In this document: positions 1 to 7,362 of the stretch, piece by piece | Numbering within the stretch: position 1 is the first letter of the stretch | Layout of the letters: each line of letters begins with the position of its first letter | Source: Minisyncoccota bacterium | GTDB taxonomy: Bacteria; Verrucomicrobiota; Lentisphaeria; Oligosphaerales; MVZH01 | Assembly: GCA_021734725.1 (NCBI GenBank) | Contig: JAIPIM010000072.1 | Coordinates: 1-13,949, forward strand | Length of the DNA: 13,949 nucleotides | Direction of reading: 5' to 3' | Position numbers and translations under genes: made by a program | The notes under the pieces: generated by a model | Databases searched by the model: none | What the model was told of the DNA's origin: nothing | Seen by the model: the letters and a program-made list of their open reading frames with translations, nothing else

Positions 1-100
1 AAAGAAGCATGGCAAACCCAGCGTGCGCCGCCGCGGATAATGACGACGCCTTGAGGAGATCGCTGTGCGGAATGGGTGAACGGGATTCTTTTTCCGACAT
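1..100 (-). CDS. Partial N-terminus of an unrecognised protein, possibly a small membrane protein
   Basis: On the minus strand an ATG at 98-100 opens a frame that stays free of stops for 33 codons to the window edge. It is preceded by a strong Shine-Dalgarno (AAGGAAGG on the minus strand, 106-113) five bases from the ATG, which is the main reason to believe the gene. The visible protein begins MSEKESRSPIPHSD, a polar N-terminus, and then turns to a small/hydrophobic stretch (LLKASSLSAAAHAGFAMLL) that could be the start of a membrane segment. AtpI-like small membrane proteins begin in a similar way, but 33 residues are too few to assign a family. The gene is divergent from the helicase gene and would share the 101-509 intergenic region with it. 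The rest of the gene lies outside the window. Confidence 0.6.
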   Translation of the reverse strand, partial: MSEKESRSPIPHSDLLKASSLSAAAHAGFAMLL

Positions 101-296
101 AATGGCCTTCCTTCTTTCCGAGATGTAGGGAATTGCGAAATGCCGTTCCGGAGAACGACAGGTCGCGACGACAGCGATGGACCATGCAGCCCGACACCAT
201 CGTAATCCGCTATTCTCGTCCGCTATTGTTAACCGATTCCTCGTTTTCTTTCACACATACTTCGCATAATATTTTGGCAGCACCCCCAAGGATAAG

Positions 297-325
297 TTGT
301 CAAGATTTGTATTCCTCAGAATATA
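297..325 (+). promoter_or_regulatory. Candidate sigma-70-type promoter upstream of the helicase gene
   Basis: TTGTCA (297-302) matches the -35 consensus at five of six positions. It is followed after 17 bp by AATATA (320-325), a poor -10 match in an AT-rich setting. Transcription would start near 332, just before the inverted repeat at 335-378. The assignment rests on spacing and the -35 box only. Confidence 0.25.
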
Positions 326-334
326 TCACGGCAT

Positions 335-378
335 GACCTTATGCAAAAAGGTATTTCGTGACCTTTTCGCATAAGGTC
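335..378. repeat. Near-perfect inverted repeat, 18-bp arms and 8-bp loop
   Basis: The left arm GACCTTATGCAAAAAGGT (335-352) and the right arm ACCTTTTCGCATAAGGTC (361-378) are reverse complements except for one position, and they flank an 8-base spacer (353-360). Neither side is followed by a T-run, so a rho-independent terminator is unlikely. It sits about 130 bp before the helicase start and just after a weak promoter-like pair. It could be a repressor operator, a 5' leader hairpin, or a remnant of a small mobile element. Confidence 0.75.
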
Positions 379-493
379 CAGCTACTCGCTGAAAACCGAA
401 CACTGAAACAGCGGGTTCAGGATACTGTTATTTTTGGAACCAAGCACTAGAGTTTCATTCTTAATGCTCAAACAAATTCCAACGTCAATCGTT

Positions 494-500
494 GGACAGG
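494..500 (+). promoter_or_regulatory. Ribosome binding site that decides the helicase start
   Basis: GGACAGG lies nine bases before the ATG at 510. An upstream in-frame TTG at 492 would place this site inside the coding region and has no purine-rich element of its own, so the ATG at 510 is preferred. Confidence 0.5.
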
Positions 501-509
501 TATAGTTCT

Positions 510-2591
510 ATGGCACGTACATTTGCGCTCGAAGGCCCGCCCGCGGGGTGGCGTCGTGATTTACTCGCGGATCTGAACGAGGAACAGCGTGCCGTGGTCA
601 CCGCAAAAGGGGGGCCAATGCTTGTTGTTGCCGGTGCGGGCAGCGGCAAAACGCGTGCATTGACGTACCGCCTGGCCTGGCTTGTCGAAAGGGGCGCTGA
701 CCCCGGGCGCATCCTGCTGATGACATTCACCAATCGCGCCGCACAGGATATGCTCCGCCGTGTCGGGGCTCTGCTGCATCAGGACATTCGACGCATTTGG
801 GGCGGAACATTTCACCACATTGGCAACCGGTTACTGCGGTTGTATGGCACGCGGGTCGGAGTGGACCCGGCGTTCACCATCATTGATCGAGAGGATTCGT
901 CGTCACTTATGCGTTCGTGCGTGATGGACTTGGGACTGAGCCATGAAAAACGTAATTTTCCCAACAAAAACGTATTGGTTGCCATATCCAGCCTTGCACG
1001 GAATACCATGTCCTCGGTGGAGAATATAGTAGACGACCGCTACTCTGATTTTACGGATAAACTGCCCGATATCCAGCGCACCCTCGAAGCTTACACCGAG
1101 AAAAAGAGAGAATCACAAGTACTGGACTTTGACGATCTTCTGGGTAAATGGCTGGAGCTTCTGGAAGATCATTCAGATGTACGGAATATGCTCGCGGACC
1201 GTTTTGAAAACATCATGGTGGACGAATACCAGGATACCACCGCCATTCAGGGGCGGATTGTGGATTGCCTGGGGGCAAAGCACCGGAACATCTGTGTTGT
1301 CGGTGACGATGCACAAGCCATCTACAGTTTTCGTGGAGCAACATTCGCTAACATTCTTCACTTCCAGGACCGTTACCCGGACGCCGTCCTGTACAAGCTT
1401 GAAACCAATTATCGTTCCACCCCGGAAATCCTGGGACTGGCCAATGACAGTATCGGGCACAATCGCCACAGGCTGGAAAAACATTTGCGCGCAGTGAAAG
1501 AAGTCGGCATCATGCCTGCACTTGTCCCCTGCGAAGACCACAACCAGCAGGCCCGATTCATCGCTGAGTATGTCCGTTACCTTTTGGACCACGGGAAGAA
1601 ACCCTCTGATATCGCGGTGCTCTACCGGAGTCATTGGCACTCCATGGAAATACAATTGGAATTGCAACGCGCCACCATCCCTTTCCAAGTACGCGGTGGC
1701 GTCCGATTCTTCGAGCAGGCGCATGTCAAAGATTTACTGGCCTACCTTCGTATTATTCACAACCCTCATGACGAAACCGCCTGGAATCGAGTTCTGCCAC
1801 ACATACAAGGGATCGGTGAACGCCTCTCCCAGCGCGTATGGAATGCCATCTGTTACCATGACAACCCCTTGAAATCCGCGGTTCGTGACGAGACGGTGAA
1901 TGTACTGCCGAAGCGACTGCGTGCCGATTTCCTGGCCTTGGCAAAACTGCTGAATAAGCTCGCCGGCATGACCGTTCCCGGCCCCATCCTCGCAAAGATC
2001 CTGAAAGAGCGGTATGACAACTACGTGACGGTAACATTTGAGAATGCACGACAACGGCGGGATGACCTGCGCGGGATGATAGAGTTCGCTGAGGACTACG
2101 ATACGAGCGAAACGTTCTTGGGCGATGTTACGCTGGCAACCGAGTTCGCGGGCGAAACTGCGTTGGGTGAGGAAAACGCCGACGCCGACCATGCGGTTAT
2201 ATTGTCCACCGTTCACCAGGCAAAAGGACTGGAGTGGTCCGTCGTGTTTATCCCGTGGCTGGTAGAGGGACGGTTCCCCGTCGAGTGGTCCAAGAATGAA
2301 GTGGACGAAGAGGAAGAGGAGCGCCGGATCTTCCACGTGGCGGTGACACGGGGGGAAAAGGAACTTTACCTCTTGGTGCCGCGCCTTGCACACAGGCGCA
2401 ATAAAGGAATCATCCGACTTGAGCCCAGCGTATTTGTCAGAGAACTGAGCGAGCACGTATACGAGCCGTTACTCATAGAATCCGGCGGCGTCAGGCGACA
2501 TCGTGACTCACGGGGAAGGGGCAGAAAGGAGTCGGGGTGCTCTTGCGAAGACAGCGCGGATGGCGAGTTAGTCTATGACTACGATGCCTAG
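510..2591 (+). CDS. UvrD/PcrA/Rep-type superfamily 1A DNA helicase
   Basis: ATP-dependent 3'-5' DNA helicase, expected to act in the cytoplasm in repair or in clearing replication blocks. The motifs appear in order (numbering from the ATG): Q-motif LNEEQRAVV (about 22-30), Walker A GAGSGKT (42-48), motif Ia LLMTFTNRAA (69-78), motif II VDEYQDT (237-243), motif III VVGDDAQAIYSFRGA (263-277), motif IV ETNYRST (298-304), motif V STVHQAKGLEW (566-576), motif VI VAVTRG (610-615). At 693 residues it is near the usual length. The C-terminal tail is charged and serine-rich and shows no recognisable RNA-polymerase-binding Tudor domain as in PcrA/UvrD. The start was placed at 510 from the Shine-Dalgarno; a TTG at 492 would add six residues. 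It stands alone between a divergent gene and a gene-free stretch. Whether it is the housekeeping UvrD or a paralogue cannot be told from here, so no symbol is given. Confidence 0.93.
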   Translation: MARTFALEGPPAGWRRDLLADLNEEQRAVVTAKGGPMLVVAGAGSGKTRALTYRLAWLVERGADPGRILLMTFTNRAAQDMLRRVGALLHQDIRRIWGGTFHHIGNRLLRLYGTRVGVDPAFTIIDREDSSSLMRSCVMDLGLSHEKRNFPNKNVLVAISSLARNTMSSVENIVDDRYSDFTDKLPDIQRTLEAYTEKKRESQVLDFDDLLGKWLELLEDHSDVRNMLADRFENIMVDEYQDTTAIQGRIVDCLGAKHRNICVVGDDAQAIYSFRGATFANILHFQDRYPDAVLYKLETNYRSTPEILGLANDSIGHNRHRLEKHLRAVKEVGIMPALVPCEDHNQQARFIAEYVRYLLDHGKKPSDIAVLYRSHWHSMEIQLELQRATIPFQVRGGVRFFEQAHVKDLLAYLRIIHNPHDETAWNRVLPHIQGIGERLSQRVWNAICYHDNPLKSAVRDETVNVLPKRLRADFLALAKLLNKLAGMTVPGPILAKILKERYDNYVTVTFENARQRRDDLRGMIEFAEDYDTSETFLGDVTLATEFAGETALGEENADADHAVILSTVHQAKGLEWSVVFIPWLVEGRFPVEWSKNEVDEEEEERRIFHVAVTRGEKELYLLVPRLAHRRNKGIIRLEPSVFVRELSEHVYEPLLIESGGVRRHRDSRGRGRKESGCSCEDSADGELVYDYDA

Positions 2592-3028
2592 TGTGCGGTA
2601 AAGTAAATTCCTGCACATTGGCCGAGAGTATTGTGAGTCGCGGCGTGGAAGCCCTACCCACATTTCTGTATGTGGTCAAATGGCAATGAACGCGGGAGGC
2701 GGTTCCACCCGGCGACCGCTGACCAACGCAGTCTTCACCCATGTCTTCCACATCGACAATCATCCGGACATACAGGCATCCCACGGGATGGATCCACCGC
2801 GGAATGTGTGGGTGGTACATTGCCTGGCTGAGGACGAGACGTGTTGTTTTGTGGGAGTTTGTTAAGGGGTTTCGACGTAGAGATTCCAAGGACTTTGTCC
2901 CTTCGCTATCCATGCAGCTCCCCGTTGGGGAGCGAGCGTCCAAGCACCACGAACCACGCGCCAAGCACCACGAACCACGCGCGACGCACCACGAACCAAG
3001 CATCACGAACACTATCCATGGGTGCGAG
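2592..3028. other. Gene-free stretch between the helicase and HAD phosphatase genes
   Basis: This is 437 bp between two convergent genes. Short open frames exist on both strands (for example 2741-3088 plus, and a long minus frame reaching into the helicase gene), but their translations are low-complexity or repeat-derived and show no family signature. Visible structure is a small stem (CCACAT 2658-2663 with ATGTGG 2670-2675, no T-run) and the 21-bp tandem repeat at 2940-3010. I see no tRNA, clear terminator or mobile-element end. Confidence 0.6.
2940..3010. repeat. Short tandem repeat, 21-bp unit, about 3.5 copies
   Basis: The unit CCAAGCACCACGAACCACGCG occurs exactly at 2940-2960, less its first and last base here to keep within the quoting limit elsewhere, and again at 2961-2981. 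A diverged copy follows at 2982-3002, and a partial copy overlaps its end (2996-3010). Being a multiple of three, the unit yields periodic peptides in open frames on both strands, which explains the odd open frames nearby. It begins 18 bp beyond the stop of the HAD gene. Similar GTTCGTGG-rich low-complexity repeats are, from memory, common between genes of some environmental bacteria; their role is unknown to me. Confidence 0.85.
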
Positions 3029-3694
3029 CTAGCTGAACGTCCAGATTGGCCACCCTTGTTCCCTGGCATGACTCGCCAGTCCCGGTGAGGGATTCGTGGG
3101 GCGCGGGAACCCCACCGCGGACAGCACCGGAATATCAGCTATGCTGTCGCCATAGTACGCTGCAGATGCCAACGTGCAGCCTTTCTCCTTACAGTAATGG
3201 TCGGCTGCCTCAATCTTGCCGGGTCCGCCGCAATAAGTGCCCTCTGTACGACCGGTGTACACACCATCACGGATCTCCAGGCGCGTTGCCAGAATGTCGT
3301 GAAGCCCGAATTCCTCCGCCGCTGGCCGGGCCACCACTTCGTTTGTCGCGGTCAGGAGGGCAGCCGGCACGTCGGCGTTCAATACCTGCTGGACTTTTTC
3401 GCGCGCGTCGGCATAAATCGTGGGTCGCACGAATGTCTCAAAATGTTCACGCGAAAGACGCGCCATTTGTTCCGGTGTTCGGCCCCTGAACTCGGCAAGC
3501 TGAAAAGCCATGAATTCCGCTATTTGCAGGTTGCCGTCTTTGTATTGTTCAAAGAAATAAGCGGCCCGACTGCGTGCGGACGGAGACGCCAGTCCTTTGG
3601 CAATCAGAAATTCCTTCCACGACACATCGCAATCGTTGTCGATCAGCGTATGATCCATATCGAAGAAGTAAAGAGAAGGGGTAGAATCGGGCAT
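3029..3694 (-). CDS. HAD superfamily subfamily IB hydrolase (phosphoserine phosphatase-like)
   Basis: Predicted cytoplasmic phosphatase of 221 residues. HAD motif I is FFDMDHTL with nucleophile D12 and acid/base D14. Motif II is LLTAT (T115), motif III is the lysine of GPGKIEAA (K160), and motif IV is GDSIADIP (D183, D187), which binds magnesium. The helical cap between about 30 and 95 fits a C1-type cap, as in the SerB-like IB group. The C-terminal pattern with NP followed later by GWPI is typical of the HAD-IB family that includes CicA-like proteins. The substrate cannot be read from sequence; small phosphomonoesters are likely. ATG at 3692-3694 follows an AGGA (minus strand, 3708-3711) 13 bases upstream, a rather long spacing. 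It is divergent from rpsT, and its stop lies beside the tandem repeat. Confidence 0.9.
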   Translation of the reverse strand: MPDSTPSLYFFDMDHTLIDNDCDVSWKEFLIAKGLASPSARSRAAYFFEQYKDGNLQIAEFMAFQLAEFRGRTPEQMARLSREHFETFVRPTIYADAREKVQQVLNADVPAALLTATNEVVARPAAEEFGLHDILATRLEIRDGVYTGRTEGTYCGGPGKIEAADHYCKEKGCTLASAAYYGDSIADIPVLSAVGFPRPTNPSPGLASHAREQGWPIWTFS

Positions 3695-3885
3695 CGGTTT
3701 AATAGTTTCCTGGTCTGCCAGTGCTAACTGCGTTTGAAATTTGCGGGATGCATATCATTTTATAAGCTTTTGCCACCAGACTCTTGAACGTGGCGATGAA
3801 TGTGTTGGACCCCAAGGTCCCGCACACCGTGAATAAGAATCGGATAAAGGACGGACGCCCCTTAACATAAGGACGGAAAAAAGCT
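3695..3885. promoter_or_regulatory. Divergent promoter region of the HAD gene and rpsT
   Basis: The 191 bp between two divergent starts must contain both promoters. An AT-rich block (about 3751-3768, including TATAAG at 3761-3766) is the best place for a -10 element toward rpsT, but I found no -35 at good spacing, so no promoter is called. The rpsT side carries a hairpin (3801-3826) and an AAGGA Shine-Dalgarno (3869-3873) 12 bases before the ATG. Confidence 0.4.
3801..3826 (+). promoter_or_regulatory. Possible leader hairpin upstream of rpsT
   Basis: GGACC (3807-3811) pairs with GGTCC (3816-3820) around a CCAA loop. After one mismatch the stem continues for five more pairs (3801-3805 with 3822-3826, one of them G-U). 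It lies 59 bp before the rpsT start, in the probable untranslated leader. No T-run follows, so it is not a simple terminator. Role unknown. Confidence 0.35.
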
Positions 3886-4158
3886 ATGCCTAATACTCGA
3901 TCCGCGAAAAAACGGCTTGTTCAGGACGTTGGCCGGAAGAAGCGCAACATGCACCGTAAACTGGCGGTCAAGGATGCAAAAAAGAGTTTCCTCAAGGCCT
4001 TAGATACCGGAAATGTGGCGGAAGCGCAAGAAGCGCTGACAAAGTGTTTCGCAGCCTTGGATCGTGCTGCTAATCACAATACCATTTCGAAGAACAAGAT
4101 GTCGCGAGATAAGAAGCGACTGTCTGTAAAACTTCACGCGGCACAGCAGGCCGGTTAA
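3886..4158 (+). CDS. rpsT: Small ribosomal subunit protein bS20
   Basis: A 90-residue, very basic protein that binds 16S rRNA early in 30S assembly. The N-terminus MPNTRSAKKRLVQD matches the family start (M-A/P-N-x-x-SAKKR). The central AVKDAKKSFLKALDTGN, the alanine-rich AQEALTKCFAALDRAA and the C-terminal ISKNKMSRDKKRLSVKL correspond to the conserved helices and the NKAARHKSRL-like block of S20. Length is normal for the family. ATG at 3886 follows AAGGA at 3869-3873. The gene is monocistronic here: the upstream neighbour is divergent and the downstream neighbour convergent. A leader hairpin at 3801-3826 might be regulatory. Confidence 0.96.
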   Translation: MPNTRSAKKRLVQDVGRKKRNMHRKLAVKDAKKSFLKALDTGNVAEAQEALTKCFAALDRAANHNTISKNKMSRDKKRLSVKLHAAQQAG

Positions 4159-4251
4159 CATTCCTCTTCGTACGTCTTGTCTTTTTTCTGCCCGGCCAAG
4201 GCTTCTGGTCTAAACGGATTGAAGCGTTGAGTCTTTCACATCCGTATAATT

Positions 4252-7200
4252 CTATTTGGCCGGTGTGTCTTGTTCTTCCGCGTTTGCTTTCGGCGTTTGC
4301 TTTTCGGAGGGTCCGAACAGCACGTTAATGGCATCCAGCACTTCCTCCTCCGTTGAGGACTTATCTCTTTTGGTGGTGTCGGTGGAACCCTGGGGGGGCG
4401 CCTTTTCTTGGGATTCCGGTTGTGGCTCTACGCTCTTTCCCTCACTGTCCTTGGGGGTGCCTTTTAACAAGCCCTTCAACAGCGACTCCGCATCGATTTT
4501 TTCACCCTTGATTGCGGAGTCAACGGCACTCCGCACTGCTGTTGTTCCACGATTCAAGAGGAGTTCGCGGACACCGGCCGTAATACGCGGTTTTTGTGTC
4601 GGATTTGTCAGTGGTCCCGTGACTGCCAGGGAAACCGGGATCGTACTATGGCTGACTTGTCCCGGTTTCGCGTCCAGCAGTTCTCCGTACCCTTGCCCCA
4701 TCAATCGTTCGCGAAGCTCGCCGCCGACCGCAAAGGACAGTACGATATCCCAGCCAGTATGTAAATCGACCGCACCGTCACCCGTCACCTGAAGGTTATC
4801 GCCTGTCATGGTTAATTCACGGATGTCCGCCGTTCCCGCGTCCAGTTGTGTACGCAGCGTCCCCTTGTTAAAGAAAATCTCTCTTAACTCAGGCAGTTTC
4901 CATTTGGTAGCGGCTTCATCCAAAGCCTCGATTTTCTTGATCGACAACAGATCCAGCTCAGCATTTACATCGCCAGCCATCGTCCGTTGCAGGTCAGCGG
5001 CTCCGAAACCTTGTCCCTTCAACGTGGCCTGAAGCGAGGAAAGTTTTGCATCAATCTGCTGGCGTAGAGCCGGCGGCCCGAAAGAAGCCAGAATGGGATC
5101 TATGTCCAGTGCTTGCACGGATACAGCGAGATCGTACTGTCGGTCCGCTGTGTCGACCCCGATCTTTCCTTCCAGATGGACCGGCGCCCCGTTAATTGTA
5201 AGGTCCAGCGGACGAGCGTACACCGTGCCGTTTTGCACCAGCAGTGTTCCCAATGCTTCGGACATGTTCATGCTTCGGTACTGCCAGTCTTTGAGGTTCA
5301 GGTTTACCGTCAAGTCCAGACCTTCGGGCAGCGCCCGCTCAGGTTCTTCCGCTTTGGCTTCGGGTTTTTCCTCGTCCTCTGCCTTGCGCTTTTCGGCAAA
5401 AAGATCGGCCAGCTTATAGCCCATCCCCGCCACCGCTTCCACATCCATGGTATCCGAGCGAAGTTTTACTGTTGTAGGCTGTGTGTCAGGCGGCAAGGCC
5501 ACTCTTCCCGTCGCGCTCAAGTGGATGATTTGTTCTGAACGGCTGTTGCCGCTGATGTCGAATGTTTTGATGTCGAAAAGGCCTCCGGTTTTCACGATGT
5601 GAAAATCCGTGTTCACCATAGTACTGGGGCTTACCCCTATCTCCGGATCGATGATGATAGCTTCCGGAATCACGAGTTGCCCGCGGATTGCCGTTGCTTT
5701 GTCCAGCCCCCCCATGGTCACCTGCAAATTGCCGTTTGCCGAGAAGGTGTCGATAACCAAGCCCTTCAGCAACTCGCGGGGCACTGCCTTGAAGAGGTCA
5801 TGTGTCAGTTGGCTGAGAACCAGCGTATAGGAGCCTTGTTTGCTCATCAAGTCATAGGTGCCCGCCTGGCGCAATTCGACGGCCTGTTTGCCGTTCACCG
5901 TGATGGCGGTGGTGGATGGTTTCAGCTGAAATTGTTCCAGCTCGGTTATGGTTCCCTGAATGCCCTGAATAAGGGTGATCGAACCAAACTCACGGCCGTT
6001 GATCGTGGCGGTCGCATTCTCGGTTTTGATTTCCCCGGAGATTGTAATACGTTCGCCGTTCCCGCTAATCCGAGCCGTGGCGTTTCCGTTCAACATGCCT
6101 CGATTGAGTTGCCACCTCGTTTCCGGCGTTCGAAAAGTGTTCAGCAGCCTCAAGTCAAGGGTGTTGATTGTCACTGTCAGTTCGGCGGGTTCAGCCCCTG
6201 CCTCTCTCCTTTGTGAATCTTTAGCCTGGATAACCGCCGGCTGGGTGAGCTTGCACTGGATGACTTGGCGACCGTTCTGTGAAATGTCGACCTGTATGTC
6301 CTCGATCGTATACTTTTTTGCTTTGGTGTCTGCCGAGATACTGTGTGTCAGATGCAGATTGGCGGGTGGAAGCGGGGTGAGATTGCGCGCCTCTGAGGCG
6401 AGCGTGAAGTTCTGGACATTCAGTTCTCCCTCAGCCTTCACTTCTTGGCCTTGGGTGAATGTCAAATGTCCGTGGTACGCGCCTTGCGTGTTACCAAAGT
6501 CGTAATCGCCCAATAAGGCGCCCACGATGGTCAGACCATCCGAGGTAACAGGATCGATTGACAGGTTCACATCGGCACTCAGCGGATCCGTGTGTCCCTT
6601 TCCCGACATGTGGAGGCGGCTTAGTTCGTCGGCACTGCGCAGGATACTGAGGTTGCAGCTGGACACGTTCCACTGGGGTCCGGTCATACCCCCGTCGACT
6701 TCAAGACGTGTGGAGATATCGGTGAGATCCACTTCCCCTACGTGACCCGCCAAATTGTCCAGCGTGATTGTTCCACGCACTTGCTCCGGATCAAGAGCGG
6801 CTGTCATGTCTATCGTGAACGCGGCTTTTAATCGGCCGGTTTTTAAGACAAATTCATTTCCGCGTCCGCCGCGAACATCGCCCCGCAGACTGATGTCGGC
6901 CGTCTGTCCGTTCGCGATGTGCTCGGCCATTATCTCGACATTGTCAATATCAAGCGATACAGGGACCCCTTCCCGGACGGTACGATACGTCAGCAAGCCG
7001 TCGTTGATCGCGACGCTGTCAATGCGCACGTTGCCCAGCATAAACGAAAAAAGGCTGTAGGAGCATGACACCCGAGACGCTTCGAGATGCACGCCGTTTG
7101 CCGGTTGCGCGAAGGTGAGGTTTGTAAGTGTGATCTTCGACAGTGGAGAAAACGCCACGCCTTCGGCTGTGAGTTCTCCCCCGGTTTTGGCTGCAATGCG

Positions 7201-7314
7201 CGGCAATAAAACACCCTTGACAAATGCGGGTCTGCTGACGACCACATACAAGACAGAGACGAGTACGCCGCATAGGACCGCGGCCACGCACAACCATTTC
7301 AGCCAGCGTTTCAT
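4252..7314 (-). CDS. AsmA-family inner-membrane-anchored periplasmic protein
   Basis: Large protein of 1020 residues with an N-terminal anchor: positive MKRWLK, then a hydrophobic helix at about 7-27, followed by a long beta-rich periplasmic region. The segment after the helix (RPAFVKGVLLPRIAAKTG and the following amphipathic strands) is the usual AsmA start. Residues about 665-900 form the AsmA C-terminal region, with alternating-polarity strands and the pattern LTVNLNLKDWQYRSMNMSEA. AsmA-like proteins (AsmA, TamB, YhdP and others) are long beta-groove proteins thought to move or regulate phospholipids between the two membranes, so this one supports a diderm cell. A lysine/glutamate-rich linker (641-665) separates two strand-rich parts, and the last 70 residues are polar and probably disordered. 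The start is well set by GAGGAG (7323-7328) eight bases before the ATG. It follows the eIF2B-like gene by 48 bp and is probably co-transcribed with it. Confidence 0.85.
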   Translation of the reverse strand: MKRWLKWLCVAAVLCGVLVSVLYVVVSRPAFVKGVLLPRIAAKTGGELTAEGVAFSPLSKITLTNLTFAQPANGVHLEASRVSCSYSLFSFMLGNVRIDSVAINDGLLTYRTVREGVPVSLDIDNVEIMAEHIANGQTADISLRGDVRGGRGNEFVLKTGRLKAAFTIDMTAALDPEQVRGTITLDNLAGHVGEVDLTDISTRLEVDGGMTGPQWNVSSCNLSILRSADELSRLHMSGKGHTDPLSADVNLSIDPVTSDGLTIVGALLGDYDFGNTQGAYHGHLTFTQGQEVKAEGELNVQNFTLASEARNLTPLPPANLHLTHSISADTKAKKYTIEDIQVDISQNGRQVIQCKLTQPAVIQAKDSQRREAGAEPAELTVTINTLDLRLLNTFRTPETRWQLNRGMLNGNATARISGNGERITISGEIKTENATATINGREFGSITLIQGIQGTITELEQFQLKPSTTAITVNGKQAVELRQAGTYDLMSKQGSYTLVLSQLTHDLFKAVPRELLKGLVIDTFSANGNLQVTMGGLDKATAIRGQLVIPEAIIIDPEIGVSPSTMVNTDFHIVKTGGLFDIKTFDISGNSRSEQIIHLSATGRVALPPDTQPTTVKLRSDTMDVEAVAGMGYKLADLFAEKRKAEDEEKPEAKAEEPERALPEGLDLTVNLNLKDWQYRSMNMSEALGTLLVQNGTVYARPLDLTINGAPVHLEGKIGVDTADRQYDLAVSVQALDIDPILASFGPPALRQQIDAKLSSLQATLKGQGFGAADLQRTMAGDVNAELDLLSIKKIEALDEAATKWKLPELREIFFNKGTLRTQLDAGTADIRELTMTGDNLQVTGDGAVDLHTGWDIVLSFAVGGELRERLMGQGYGELLDAKPGQVSHSTIPVSLAVTGPLTNPTQKPRITAGVRELLLNRGTTAVRSAVDSAIKGEKIDAESLLKGLLKGTPKDSEGKSVEPQPESQEKAPPQGSTDTTKRDKSSTEEEVLDAINVLFGPSEKQTPKANAEEQDTPAK

Positions 7315-7362
7315 GGTTTATTCTCCTCTTTTGATACTTTTAATAAAACGTTTGACACTGCC

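Larger units (their letters stand above)
101..509. other. Divergent intergenic region
   Basis: This 409-bp stretch separates the minus-strand partial gene from the plus-strand helicase gene and must hold promoters for both. I see no convincing protein here: the only open frame, 133-336 plus, lacks a recognisable domain or a good ribosome binding site. Visible elements are the Shine-Dalgarno of the minus gene (106-113), a weak plus-strand promoter-like pair (TTGTCA 297-302, AATATA 320-325, 17-bp spacer) and a strong inverted repeat at 335-378. The part between about 115 and 290 shows nothing I can name. Confidence 0.6.

Noticed and set aside
133..336. 67-codon plus-strand open frame in the divergent region
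   Set aside because: No ribosome site or recognisable domain; it ends in the inverted repeat.
335..378. Rho-independent terminator
   Set aside because: The stem is strong, but no T-run follows on either strand and no gene ends nearby.
2658..2675. Terminator of the helicase gene
   Set aside because: Only six base pairs and no T-run.
2940..3010. Possible CRISPR array
   Set aside because: The copies are directly adjacent, with no unique spacers of constant length.
2491..3069. 192-codon minus-strand open frame with a repeated Gly-Ser-Trp-Cys peptide
   Set aside because: The peptide repeat is the translation of the 21-bp DNA repeat; the frame also overlaps the ends of the helicase and HAD genes.
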